Positions 25,830 through 35,061 of a stretch of DNA of 64,000 nucleotides are shown piece after piece. Below the pieces are notes generated by a model. That model did not search any database. It was not told the DNA's origin and saw only the letters and a program-made list of their open reading frames with translations. How positions within the stretch are numbered: the stretch's first letter is position 1; each line of letters starts with the position of its first letter. The stretch is from DASQZT01 sp035638575 (GTDB lineage Bacteria; Acidobacteriota; Terriglobia; Bryobacterales; Bryobacteraceae), in assembly GCA_035638575.1 (NCBI GenBank), contig DASQZT010000070.1, forward strand, positions 1 to 64,000, in the 5' to 3' direction. Both the position numbers and the translations under genes were made by a program.

Positions 25830-28800
25830 TCAGTACGGCACGGTCACCGTCCCCGCCGCCTGCCACCCGGAGTTCTGGGAGTCGTTCCCGTTCCGCGCCG
25901 CCATGTAGATCACCTCGTTGCTGGACAGGAAACCCGGCAAAAACGCGAGATTCAAGGTCAGCGTCAGCGTGTTACCAGTGAGGACCGCCGCGGAGCCAAC
26001 ACCGTACACCGTGCATTGGCTGTTGCTCACCGCTCCCGATCCATTCAGCGCCAACCCGGTAAGCGAAAGGTCCGAGTCGTCCACCAGATACAGAACATTG
26101 AGCAGCCGGCTGTAGGCCAGGTAACAGGCGTGAAAGCCGGTCAGGAAGTTATTGATCAGGATGTTGACCACCCCGAGGTCCTGGACGCCGTTCGTGTCGG
26201 TGAACGTGAAGGTAAACGTCTGGCTCGTGGCATTACTGCGCGCGGGGCTGACGCCTCCCACTGCCGGGCCGGACGGAGCGGCGCCGGGCACGTTCCACGT
26301 TCCCAGCGGCTGCCATCCGGAGTTATTCCCCGCCTGGTCTCCGACTGCCAGAAACAGTGCTTTATCGCCTGAGAACCCCGGGTTGAAAGTCAGATTCAGG
26401 GTCAGAGTCAGGGTGCTCCCCGATCCCCCGGCGGACCAGCCGCTGCCGTTCACGAGACACTGACTGTTGGTTATGGCGCCGGAGCCGTTCAAGGGTATTG
26501 CGGGCAGCAAGGCGTTACCCGCGTCATTCACCAGGTACAGCAGATTCAGTGGCTGGCTGTAGGCCAGGTAACACGCGTGCCGGGCATCGAGTGAGCCGGC
26601 GATCAGCAGGTTGACCACGCCGATGTTCTGGTAGCCCGCCGGATCGGAAAACTGAAGAGTAAACACCTGGCTCAGGCCGCTACCGGCAGCCGGAGTCACT
26701 CCCACCGCGCTCAGGCCCTGAGTGATCGTGAAAGACTGTCCGGCGACGGTCAGTACGGCGGTCCGTGGTGCGCCGCCGGGACTCGGCGCGACAGTGTAAC
26801 TGTAGGTTGCGCTGCCTATGCCTTCAGAGACAGTTGTTACCCACGGCGCATCGGTGGTAGCGAGCCAGTAACATCCGGATTGCGCGGTCACAGCGAACGT
26901 TCCGGATCCTCCTCCCACCCCTATCGACGCAGGGGAAGCCGACAAAGCGACCACGCACGAGCCCGGATTGAAAAGGCCGTTGGCGTTTCGCTGGTGGTCC
27001 ATCACGATCACCAGCGGGTTGTTCGCCCGCGGCCCCGAGGCGGTGTCCCATCCCGCGAACTGATATCCGGTGTTCGCAATGGCGGTCAGTTGCACCGTGG
27101 CGCCGGCATCGTAGTAGCCGTCACTCGAAGCGGGAGTGGCAACGATGGAGCCGTAAGTCGAGGGAAGAGCCACGGTGTAGAGCTGGTATTGAACCGCGAA
27201 GTTCGCCACAAACACCGCCGGTCCGGGACCGGTGGTGACGGTGTGGACTTGCGGCTGTCCGTCGCTCCAACCGGTGAACGAATACCGCACACCGGGCGCG
27301 GACGCCGGCGCCGCCGCGCCGATGGTGTGCTGGCTGCCTACCGGCCAGGTGAAACTCTGCGGCGTCGCATAAGGGATGCCGTCCACCGTCACGGTGAGGC
27401 CCGGTGGATTGGTGGCGAGGAACCTGGTGGTCGTGGGCGGGCCGACGGGTGTCGGCGCAAGGCGCCCGATCCTCTCGCCGGTGTCCACCGTGAACCACAG
27501 CGCGCCGTCCGGACCCGATGTAATGTCCAGAAGAGCGGCTGGCGCGGGGTATTCGGTGATCGATCCACCCGTGGTGACCCGCCCGATCAGGCCCGCGCCT
27601 TCGGTGAACCAGAGCGCCCCGTCCGGTCCCGCCGTGATGGGGCCCAGTTCGTCATTCGTTCTTGTAGAAACGGTGAACTCCGTGATGGCGCCATCAAGGC
27701 TGATGCGTCCGATCTTCAGGCTCTGGGACTCGGTGAACCAAAGCGCGCCGTCCGGGCCCGGCGTGATGCCGAGCGGGTTGGAGCCTGGCGTAGGGATGGG
27801 ATACTCCGTGACGGCGCCGGCCGTGGTCATCCGCCCGATGCTGCCGCCCTGCGCGGTGATGATCGCGAACCACAGCGCTCCGTCCGGACCGACCGTAATG
27901 CCTCGGATGCCAAAGGCATTGGCAACCGGAAATAGCGTGACTGCGCCGGCGGTGGTAATGCGGCCAATTCTGTCCCCCGATCCGTCGGTAAACCACAGCG
28001 CGCCGTCCGGCCCCGCCGTGATGTAGTAGGGCAACTGAATGGGAACTCTGTACTCCGTTCGATTTCCGGCGGTATCGATGTTTCCGACTGCGCTTTGGAA
28101 AAGGCCCGTGTACCACAGCTTGCCGTCCGATCCAAGGGCGATTCCCCACGGTGAGAAATTCGTGTTCCTCTGATACGCGACGGTCACCGCTCCGCTGGTG
28201 CTGACCCGGGCCATCAATCCGCTGGTGGTTCCGGTGAACCACAGAGCGCCGTCCGGCCCGGTCGTGATGGACACCGGATTGGAGAGCACCGGCGGCGTTG
28301 GAAACTCGGTGATCGAGGGCGGAGTATCGGGCAGGGCCGCCCGTCCGATCTGCCCGGCGGATTCCGCAAACCACAGCGCGCCATCCGGTCCCACCGCGAT
28401 GCCGTACGGCAGGGCCGCCGGCGACGGGAGATCGTATTCCGCAATAGCGCCCGCGAGAGTGATCCGCCCCAGCCGGTTGCCCGCCATTTCCGTGAACCAC
28501 AGCGCGCCGTCCGGCCCGAACGCGATTCCCTGTGGACCGGCCGCCGCGTTCGGCAGGTTGTATTCGGTAATCACACCGGGGGGAGGGATTGTGGAAACGG
28601 TCCCGTTGCCACCCACCGTGATCCGCCCGATCTTACCGGACGCGGACTCGGTGAACCACATGGCGTAATCCGGCCCCGGCGTGATGCCGCGGGGCAATCC
28701 GGACGCGGTCGGAATCGGGTACCTGGCGAACGCGCCCGCGGGACTGATCTCGCCGATGTTGCCCGAGCCGTCCGCAAACCAAAGCGATCCGCCGAAGCCC

Positions 28801-29324
28801 AAGGTGATTTCAAATAGCTGGCTGTTCTTCCAGGGAAGCGGGTACTCCGTGATGGCGCCGGCCGGAGTGATCCGGCCGATCCTACCGGTTCCCTGTTCGG
28901 TGAACCACAGCGCGCCATCCGGTCCGTCGACGATGCCGAACGGCACGCTGCCCACCGCGAGAGCGAACTCTCCGGTGACGACGCCGGCCGTGGTAATGCG
29001 GCCGATCCTGTCGACTCCGCCCTCGGTGAACCACAGCGCCCCGTCGGGACCGGTCGCGATTCCGTTCAGGCCGGCCGACGCGTGCGGCACCGCGTACTCG
29101 CTGATCTGCCCAGATGGAGTGATCCGGCCGATCCGCTGGCCTTGCTGCTCGATAAACCAGCAGGCGCCGTCGGGACCCAACGTGATGGCGGCCGGAGCGC
29201 TCCCCGCGGTCAGCCCTGCAAACTCGGTGATCGACGGTTGGCCGAAAAGCGGGAAAGCGCAGATCGACAAGGCCAGGGCGAAACGGCCACCTGGCCGGGC
29301 ATACCGAAACCGAGGGCGCTGCAT
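25830..29324 (-). CDS. Giant secreted Vgb-propeller protein with BACON and InlB-like repeats
   Basis: Secreted protein of 1164 residues. After a signal peptide (FALALSICAFPLFGQ) come 14 repeats of about 43 residues with the core GPDGALWFTE, the virginiamycin-B-lyase-type beta-propeller unit; 14 is enough for two seven-bladed propellers. Next is an InlB B-repeat-like segment (YGSIVATPASSDGYYDAGATVQLTA) and a BACON domain (SASPASIGVGGGSGTFAV). Two tandem copies of a roughly 125-residue domain close the protein (HACYLAYSQPLNLLYLVNDAG and HACYLAYSRLLNVLYLVDDSD). It probably binds or scans surface glycans or peptides; a true lyase activity is unlikely. ATG 29324 was chosen over GTG 29348. It converges end to end with the radical SAM gene. 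Confidence 0.83.
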   Translation of the reverse strand: MQRPRFRYARPGGRFALALSICAFPLFGQPSITEFAGLTAGSAPAAITLGPDGACWFIEQQGQRIGRITPSGQISEYAVPHASAGLNGIATGPDGALWFTEGGVDRIGRITTAGVVTGEFALAVGSVPFGIVDGPDGALWFTEQGTGRIGRITPAGAITEYPLPWKNSQLFEITLGFGGSLWFADGSGNIGEISPAGAFARYPIPTASGLPRGITPGPDYAMWFTESASGKIGRITVGGNGTVSTIPPPGVITEYNLPNAAAGPQGIAFGPDGALWFTEMAGNRLGRITLAGAIAEYDLPSPAALPYGIAVGPDGALWFAESAGQIGRAALPDTPPSITEFPTPPVLSNPVSITTGPDGALWFTGTTSGLMARVSTSGAVTVAYQRNTNFSPWGIALGSDGKLWYTGLFQSAVGNIDTAGNRTEYRVPIQLPYYITAGPDGALWFTDGSGDRIGRITTAGAVTLFPVANAFGIRGITVGPDGALWFAIITAQGGSIGRMTTAGAVTEYPIPTPGSNPLGITPGPDGALWFTESQSLKIGRISLDGAITEFTVSTRTNDELGPITAGPDGALWFTEGAGLIGRVTTGGSITEYPAPAALLDITSGPDGALWFTVDTGERIGRLAPTPVGPPTTTRFLATNPPGLTVTVDGIPYATPQSFTWPVGSQHTIGAAAPASAPGVRYSFTGWSDGQPQVHTVTTGPGPAVFVANFAVQYQLYTVALPSTYGSIVATPASSDGYYDAGATVQLTAIANTGYQFAGWDTASGPRANNPLVIVMDHQRNANGLFNPGSCVVALSASPASIGVGGGSGTFAVTAQSGCYWLATTDAPWVTTVSEGIGSATYSYTVAPSPGGAPRTAVLTVAGQSFTITQGLSAVGVTPAAGSGLSQVFTLQFSDPAGYQNIGVVNLLIAGSLDARHACYLAYSQPLNLLYLVNDAGNALLPAIPLNGSGAITNSQCLVNGSGWSAGGSGSTLTLTLNLTFNPGFSGDKALFLAVGDQAGNNSGWQPLGTWNVPGAAPSGPAVGGVSPARSNATSQTFTFTFTDTNGVQDLGVVNILINNFLTGFHACYLAYSRLLNVLYLVDDSDLSLTGLALNGSGAVSNSQCTVYGVGSAAVLTGNTLTLTLNLAFLPGFLSSNEVIYMAARNGNDSQNSGWQAAGTVTVPY

Positions 29325-29455
29325 ATTGCCGATGGTAATCCCGTTCACTTCGCCACGCCACGCTGACCGGCGCTTCGCCGCCGCTCGCCGATGCGAGGCG
29401 GCAATTGGCCGGCGCCGGTTTGAACTTTCCCCCGTGCCTTGCTTACTCTACAGAT

Positions 29456-30616
29456 ATGGCTCGCTACCTGCCGCTGATCTTGAAAAACTGCTGGCGCAAC
29501 CGGCGCAGGACCATCCTGACGATCGCCAGCGTCGGGGTCTCCATGTGCCTGCTGGGAGTCATGATCGCCATGTTCCACGCGCTGTACCTGAGCAACCCGA
29601 CACCGGAACAGGCGCTGCGCCTGGTGACGCGCAATCGCATTTCGCTTACCCAAACGATCCCGGAATCCTACGGCGCCCGCATCCGCCAGGTGCCCGGCGT
29701 GCGCGACACCATGATCTCGGACTGGTTCGGCGGCACGTACAAAGACGCCCGCGATCCCAAAAACTTTTTCGCGCGCCTCGCAGTGGAGCCCGCCAAGCTG
29801 TTCGACATCTACAAAGACCTCCACATTCCCGAAGATCAGCGGCGCGCCTTCGAGCGCGAGCGCACGGCCTGCGTCGTCGGACGCGACCTGGCCAACAAGT
29901 TCAACTTTCAGCTCGGCGATCGAATCCACATTGTCGGCGACATTTACCCGGGCGACTTCGAGTTCACCGTGCGCGGCATCTTCGATAGCGACCGGCCCAG
30001 CGAGATCCTGTATTTCAACCGCGACTACGTGGAACAAAGCATTCCCGAAGGGCGCCGCGGGGATGCCGGCATTTTCGTTACGTTGATCGACACTCCGGCT
30101 TCAGGCGCGCGCATCACCGAGGCCATCGACAGCCAGTTCCGCAACTCCACGGATCAGACCAAGACCGAATCCGAGCAGACCTACGCCCTGCAATTCGTCT
30201 CCCTTCTGGGCAACGTGAAAATGTTCCTGATCGGCATCACGGCCGCCGTGATGTTCACCATCCTGCTGGTTTCGGCGAACACCATGGCGATGTCGGTGCG
30301 CGAGCGGGTGAAGGAAGTCGGCGTTCTGAAAACCCTGGGCTTCACGCCCGGCACGATCCTCGGCATGATTCTCGGCGAAGCTTGCGTCCTCTCCCTGGCG
30401 GGCGGAACCATCGGGTATCTGCTCTCGACGGTGCTGACCAGCGGAGTTCGCAAGAGCCCGGCCGGCACGCTCCTGCCTCCCATTCCGCCGTTCGATCTTT
30501 CGGTGGCGCTGGCGTGCCTGGCGGCGGCGGGAGCGATCGGGCTGATCAGTTCCCTCGTGCCGGCGTTGACCGCGTCGCGCACGCCGATTGTCGATGCGCT
30601 TCGGAGCTCGGACTAG
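29456..30616 (+). CDS. ABC transporter permease (FtsX/MacB type), first of two
   Basis: Product of 386 residues with the MacB/FtsX layout: an N-terminal transmembrane helix (TILTIASVGVSMCLLGVMIAM), a large periplasmic domain (about 45-265) and three C-terminal helices with the FtsX-type segment MSVRERVKEVGVLKTLGFTPGTI. First gene of a four-gene export operon; the second permease starts 2 bases after it. ATG 29456 starts MARYLPLILKNCWRNRRRT, the usual N-terminus for this family. Confidence 0.87.
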   Translation: MARYLPLILKNCWRNRRRTILTIASVGVSMCLLGVMIAMFHALYLSNPTPEQALRLVTRNRISLTQTIPESYGARIRQVPGVRDTMISDWFGGTYKDARDPKNFFARLAVEPAKLFDIYKDLHIPEDQRRAFERERTACVVGRDLANKFNFQLGDRIHIVGDIYPGDFEFTVRGIFDSDRPSEILYFNRDYVEQSIPEGRRGDAGIFVTLIDTPASGARITEAIDSQFRNSTDQTKTESEQTYALQFVSLLGNVKMFLIGITAAVMFTILLVSANTMAMSVRERVKEVGVLKTLGFTPGTILGMILGEACVLSLAGGTIGYLLSTVLTSGVRKSPAGTLLPPIPPFDLSVALACLAAAGAIGLISSLVPALTASRTPIVDALRSSD

Positions 30617-30618
30617 CC

Positions 30619-31782
30619 ATGGCCATCCCACTGGCGTACAATCTGCGGAACCTGGTGGTGCGAAAGACCACCACCATCATGACCGCGCTGGGCATCGCGC
30701 TGACCGTCGCGGTGCTGCTCGCCATCCTGGCGCTGGTGGACGGCCTGCGCGCCACGCTCGCGAGCTCCGGCGATCCGCTGCACGTGCTGGTCATGCGCAA
30801 GGGCTCGGAATCCGAAATCGTCAGCAACTTCGCGCGCGCGCAGTTTCAGGATTTGAAATTCAAGACCGGAATCGCCACGGGGCGCGATGGCCAGCCCTTG
30901 GCCTCGCTCGAAGTCGTCACCGTCATCAATCTGGGCGGCGCGGATGGCGAGGAAGGCACGAACATCTCGGTTCGCGGCCTTCAGCCGGCGGGCATCGAGA
31001 TGCGGAGGGGCATCCGCATCGCGAGCGGCCGATGGTTCGAGCAGGGGAAGCGCGAGGTGGTGGTGGGCAAATCGGTCGCGGACCGCTATCCGGAGACTCG
31101 CATCGGCCGGAAAATCACGTTCGGCCGCGGCGACTGGGACGTGGTCGGCGTGTTCGACGCCCAGCACGGCGCGCAGGGCAGCGAGATCTGGGGCGATGTG
31201 AACCAGATCAGCGCCGATCTTCAGCGCCTCGATGTATTGAGCGCCGCCCTGGTCGACGCTACCGACCCGGTCACCGCCAAAGCGCTGATCAACGACATCA
31301 ACAACGATCAACGGCTGAACATGAACGCCATCTCGGAGAAAGAGTATTACGACTTGCAGACCGCTTCTTCGGCGCCCATCGAGTTCATCGGGATTTTCGT
31401 GGCGGTCGTCATGGGTGTGGGCAGCAGCTTCGCGGCCATGAACACCATGTACGCGGCGGTGGCGCGGAGGGCGCGCGAGATCGGCACGCTGCGGGTGCTG
31501 GGCTTCTCCCGCGGCAGCATTCTCGCCAGTTTCTTCGTCGAGTCGGTGCTGATCTCCGCGCTGGGCGGAGCGATCGGCTGCCTGCTGGTGCTGCCGCTCA
31601 GCGGAATCACCACCGGGATCGGGAACTCCAATTTCGCGGAAACGGCATTCAACTTTCATTTGACGCCCTGGCTCATTGCCGGCGGGATTGCGTTCGCCGT
31701 GGTGCTGGGCAGCGCCGGCGGGCTGTTCCCCGCGAGAATGGCCGCGCGCAAGGAGATTCTCGCGGCGTTGCGGGAGATCTGA
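30619..31782 (+). CDS. ABC transporter permease (FtsX/MacB type), second of two
   Basis: Product of 387 residues with the same layout as the preceding permease but clearly diverged: PLAYNLRNLVVRKTTTIMTALG, a periplasmic domain, then helices with ARRAREIGTLRVLGFSRGSI and a C-terminus ending FPARMAARKEILAALREI. The two permeases probably form a heterodimer with the ATPase encoded two genes later. It lies 6 bases before the adaptor gene. Confidence 0.87.
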   Translation: MAIPLAYNLRNLVVRKTTTIMTALGIALTVAVLLAILALVDGLRATLASSGDPLHVLVMRKGSESEIVSNFARAQFQDLKFKTGIATGRDGQPLASLEVVTVINLGGADGEEGTNISVRGLQPAGIEMRRGIRIASGRWFEQGKREVVVGKSVADRYPETRIGRKITFGRGDWDVVGVFDAQHGAQGSEIWGDVNQISADLQRLDVLSAALVDATDPVTAKALINDINNDQRLNMNAISEKEYYDLQTASSAPIEFIGIFVAVVMGVGSSFAAMNTMYAAVARRAREIGTLRVLGFSRGSILASFFVESVLISALGGAIGCLLVLPLSGITTGIGNSNFAETAFNFHLTPWLIAGGIAFAVVLGSAGGLFPARMAARKEILAALREI

Positions 31783-31788
31783 TCCTCC

Positions 31789-33132
31789 ATGGATGCGGAA
31801 CTCAAGAACCTTCAGATCGACCGCGGCAAGCGGCGGCAGAACGGGCCCTCGAAGTGGGCCACCCGCTGGATCGTTGCCGGCGTGCTGCTCTTCCTCCTGC
31901 TGGGGGCGTGGCGCATCGTCTCCGAAAAACTGAACGCCGCGCCGGTGGTGGAAGTCGAGCGCGTGAAATCCATCAGCGCGGCCAGCGCGCCCCAAGGCGT
32001 GGTGCTCAACGCCACCGGCTACATCGTGGCCGCCCACAAAATCGAGGTCGCCGCCAAGGTGATCGGCAGGGTCAAGTGGATCGGCGTGGACAAGGGCGAC
32101 CGCGTGAAAGAGGGCGACACCATCGTGCGCCTGGAGGACGACGAATACCAGGCGCAGCTCGAGCAGGCCAAAGGCCAATTTGCCACCCTGCAAGCCAAGC
32201 TGGATGAGGCCCTGCACGGCTCGCGTCCCGAAGAGATTGCCCAGGCGCAGGCCAACCTGGACTCGGCCAAGGCCGATCTGGAGAACGCCAAGGTCACGCT
32301 CGACCGCACCATCGGCCTGGTGCGCGAAGGGGTCTCGGCGCGGCAGACTCTGGACGACGCGCAGGCCCGCTACGATTCCGCCGTGCACAAGGTCAATTCC
32401 CTGCAGAAAACCTGGGAGCTGGTGAAGCTCGGACCGCGCCAGGAAGAGATCGATTCGCTGCGCGGCCAGGTGCAGCAGGCCAAAGGGATGGTGGCCTATG
32501 CCGAGACCAACCTGGCCAACACGGTGATCCACGCGCCGGTCACGGGGACCATCCTGGAGCGCGCCGTCGAGAAGGGCGAATTCGTCACCACCAGCTTCGT
32601 GGGCGATCGCGGCGCCAAGGGGTACGTGGTTTCGCTCGCCGACCTGAACGATCTCGAAGTCGAGCTGGACATCAGCCAGAACGATTTTGCCAAGCTGCGT
32701 TCCGGCCAGCACGCCAGCGTGGCCACCGACGCCTTTCCGGACCGCAAGTACGATGGCTTCATCAAGGAGATCTCGCCCGAGGCCAACCGCCAGAAGGCCA
32801 CCGTGCAGATTAAGGTGAAGATCGCCAGGCCCGACCAATACCTGCGGCCGGAGATGAACGCCAGCGTGGCCTTCGTCTCCGAGCAGAAACCGGTGGCGGA
32901 TGGCGCAACCGCCAAGCCCGTGGTGATCGTTCCCAATGCGGCCGTGCGCGACGGCGCGGTGTTCGTGCTGCTGGACGGCAAGGCCCTGCGGCGCGGGGTG
33001 AAGACGGGCGCCACCAGCGGGCAGGGCGTTCGAATCGAACAGGGGTTGATCGGCGGAGAGGATCTGATCGTGAACCCGCCGGCGGGCTTGAAGGACGGCG
33101 ACAAGGTGCGGCAGAAAACGGGAGCGCTATGA
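31789..33132 (+). CDS. HlyD/MacA-type periplasmic adaptor protein
   Basis: Membrane-fusion protein of 447 residues. One N-terminal transmembrane helix (WIVAGVLLFLLLGAW, about 28-42) anchors it. A lipoyl/biotinyl half-motif (GRVKWIGVDKGDRVKEGD), a long coiled-coil hairpin (about 120-235) and the second lipoyl half (IHAPVTGTILERAVEKGEFV) follow, then a beta-barrel domain. It would link the two permeases to an outer-membrane channel; no TolC-like gene is in the window. Its stop overlaps the ATPase start (ATGA). Confidence 0.9.
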   Translation: MDAELKNLQIDRGKRRQNGPSKWATRWIVAGVLLFLLLGAWRIVSEKLNAAPVVEVERVKSISAASAPQGVVLNATGYIVAAHKIEVAAKVIGRVKWIGVDKGDRVKEGDTIVRLEDDEYQAQLEQAKGQFATLQAKLDEALHGSRPEEIAQAQANLDSAKADLENAKVTLDRTIGLVREGVSARQTLDDAQARYDSAVHKVNSLQKTWELVKLGPRQEEIDSLRGQVQQAKGMVAYAETNLANTVIHAPVTGTILERAVEKGEFVTTSFVGDRGAKGYVVSLADLNDLEVELDISQNDFAKLRSGQHASVATDAFPDRKYDGFIKEISPEANRQKATVQIKVKIARPDQYLRPEMNASVAFVSEQKPVADGATAKPVVIVPNAAVRDGAVFVLLDGKALRRGVKTGATSGQGVRIEQGLIGGEDLIVNPPAGLKDGDKVRQKTGAL

Positions 33133-33824
33133 GCGAAGTTGTCATCGAAACACGCAAGCTGACCAGAGTGTTCGTGCGCGACGCGGAGCGCGTGGTGGCG
33201 CTGCACGAGGTGAGCCTGGAAGTCCACAAGGGCGAATTCGTGGCCCTGATGGGACCGTCCGGCTCGGGCAAATCCACGCTGCTGCACCTGGTGGCGGCGA
33301 TGGACCGGCCGACCTCGGGCGAGATCCGCGTGCTGGGCCACGATCTCCGCGAGCTGGGCGACCGCGAGATCGCCCACTGGCGCAACGAGAACGTGGGCTT
33401 CATCTTCCAGCAGTTCAACCTGATTCCGGTGCTGACCGCGCTGGAGAACGTGGAGCTGCCGCTGAAGCTGACCAATCTGAAAAAAGCGGAGCGTTTCGAA
33501 CACGCCACCACCGCGCTAAAGCTGGTGGGGTTGGGCGACCGGCTGCATCATTTTCCGCGCCAGCTTTCCGGCGGCCAGGAGCAGCGCGTGGCCATGGCGC
33601 GCGCCATCGTCACCGACCCGGCCCTGATCCTCGCCGACGAGCCCACCGGCAACCTGGACGCGGCCTCGGCCATCGAAGTGCTGACCGTCCTCTCCAAGCT
33701 CAATCGCGATTTCGGCAAGACCGTCGTGATGGTGACGCACGACCCTCACGCAGCGCAGTTTGCCACCCGGACCCATCATCTGGAAAAAGGCGAGATGGCG
33801 GAGGAGACCTCCAAACCGGCGTAA
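33129..33824 (+). CDS. ABC transporter ATP-binding protein (MacB/LolD/DevA type)
   Basis: ATPase subunit, 231 residues: Walker A GPSGSGKSTL, Q-loop FIFQQFNLIPVLTALENVELPL, signature LSGGQEQRVAMARA, Walker B LILADEPTGNLD and H-loop VMVTHDPHAA. The FNLIPVLTALENV stretch and length are typical of the LolD/MacB ATPase family that works with FtsX-like permeases by mechanotransmission. Fourth gene of the permease-permease-adaptor-ATPase operon, which resembles DevBCA and MacAB exporters. Confidence 0.92.
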   Translation: MSEVVIETRKLTRVFVRDAERVVALHEVSLEVHKGEFVALMGPSGSGKSTLLHLVAAMDRPTSGEIRVLGHDLRELGDREIAHWRNENVGFIFQQFNLIPVLTALENVELPLKLTNLKKAERFEHATTALKLVGLGDRLHHFPRQLSGGQEQRVAMARAIVTDPALILADEPTGNLDAASAIEVLTVLSKLNRDFGKTVVMVTHDPHAAQFATRTHHLEKGEMAEETSKPA

Positions 33825-33836
33825 CCGGCGCCGGCG

Positions 33837-34733
33837 TCAGCCGTTCAGAGCCAGGTTCAGATTCTCGATGGCCTCGTCGATTTCGGCGGTGTTCTTGAAG
33901 CCGATCGTGACGCTGTCCACGCAGCCGATATTCATCGCGAATTTCAGCGATGCCTGGCGTTCTTCGCGGCTGGTGAAGCTGCCTTCGCCGACCAGCTTCA
34001 TGCTGATCGTTCCGGTGCCCTGCGCGTGCACCTTCTTCATGTTCGCGACCACCTCGTTGACGTCGCCTTTGGCCGGGGTGTCGCGCGCATCTTCGGTGTC
34101 CATGTGGCTGCCGGCGTGGTTCATGCGGATCATCGCCACGTCCAGCCACTTGTTGCCGGGGAAGGTTCGCAGGGGCGGAAGGCCGTGGACGGACGCACCC
34201 TGCGCGAGGATGACCTTCTTGGACTTTAATTCCGAGAAATCGTCCGCGGGGCGCGCAAAGTCCTCGGGCCAGGTCGGCTTGCGCACGCAATGCAGCAGCA
34301 GGATGTCCAGGTAATCCGTGTTCATCTGCTGGCGGTACTGGTCGATCGTCGCCTTGGCCTCGTAGGTGGGACGCGGCGTGCTGTACTTCGTCATGATCCG
34401 GTAAGTATCGCGCGGGATGCCCTTGAGCGCGATCCCCAGCATCTCCGGCATGCCGTGATAGCTCTCGGCCGTCTCAAAGAAGCGGATGCCGTGATCGTAC
34501 GCATAGCGTATCAGGCTGGTGAACCCCTCCTGTCCCAGTTCCCGCTGCACCCGGCCGCTGAACGTGCCGGTGCCGAATGCGAGGCGCGTCACTTTTACGC
34601 CGGATTTGCCGAGAGTCACCCAGTCGGTGGCCGAACGCTTGCCGGTCTGCGGGCGCAGCGAAACGGGGAGGCCGGCGAAAGCGGTGGCAGCCAGGCTGGA
34701 TTTCAGGAAGTCGCGTCTGGACGGTCGATGCAT
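33837..34733 (-). CDS. Tat-exported aldo/keto reductase
   Basis: Product of 298 residues. The N-terminal SRRDFLKSSLAATAFAG is a strong twin-arginine signal, so the enzyme should work outside the cytoplasm, folded with its cofactor. The aldo/keto reductase barrel has TRLAFGTGTFSG, the Tyr of FFETAESYHGMPE as catalytic acid candidate, and YLDILLLHCVRKPTW; the NADPH-binding end is TIGFKNTAEIDEAIENL. Exported reductases of this type are common in Acidobacteriota and Planctomycetota, often near glycan genes; the substrate is unknown. A second Tat-exported family member lies at 49325-50284. Confidence 0.85.
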   Translation of the reverse strand: MHRPSRRDFLKSSLAATAFAGLPVSLRPQTGKRSATDWVTLGKSGVKVTRLAFGTGTFSGRVQRELGQEGFTSLIRYAYDHGIRFFETAESYHGMPEMLGIALKGIPRDTYRIMTKYSTPRPTYEAKATIDQYRQQMNTDYLDILLLHCVRKPTWPEDFARPADDFSELKSKKVILAQGASVHGLPPLRTFPGNKWLDVAMIRMNHAGSHMDTEDARDTPAKGDVNEVVANMKKVHAQGTGTISMKLVGEGSFTSREERQASLKFAMNIGCVDSVTIGFKNTAEIDEAIENLNLALNG

Positions 34734-34761
34734 GAGTCCCTCCTACTTGGGTCTTAATTTA

Positions 34762-35061
34762 TCACAATGCGACGCCCGCGCGCTGGAGTGCCGCTTCCAC
34801 CTGGTCCTTGCTCCAGCCGGTGCTGAGGAATAATTCCTGGCGCGCGCCGGCGCTCAGGGCGATCGCCTTCCAGCCGTTTTGCGTGGGCACGGTGACGCGC
34901 ACTTTCACTTTTCCCCGCGCATCGCGCACCGGACGGATCACGCCGGGAATGATGGACCGGATCTCCGGATTGGCGGCCAGCAGCGCTTCCAGCACGGGCC
35001 GCAGGCCATCGATGATGCTGTGCTCCACCTTGAGCCGGTTCTGCGCCGTCCGCAAACGCAT
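34762..35061 (-). CDS. DUF2103-like small protein
   Basis: Product of 99 residues with no signal. LKVEHSIIDGLRPVLEALLAANPEIRSIIPGVIRPVR resembles DUF2103 proteins, which are described as possible metal-binding proteins of unknown role. The second half (KVKVRVTVPTQNGWKAIALSAGARQELFLSTGW) is beta-rich. Its ATG directly follows the pcm stop (TAG then ATG), so the two genes are probably co-translated. Confidence 0.6.
   Translation of the reverse strand: MRLRTAQNRLKVEHSIIDGLRPVLEALLAANPEIRSIIPGVIRPVRDARGKVKVRVTVPTQNGWKAIALSAGARQELFLSTGWSKDQVEAALQRAGVAL

Noticed and set aside
25830..29324. Regularly spaced repeat possibly a CRISPR or satellite array
   Set aside because: The periodicity of about 130 bp follows codons of the Vgb propeller repeat; spacers are coding and there are no cas genes.
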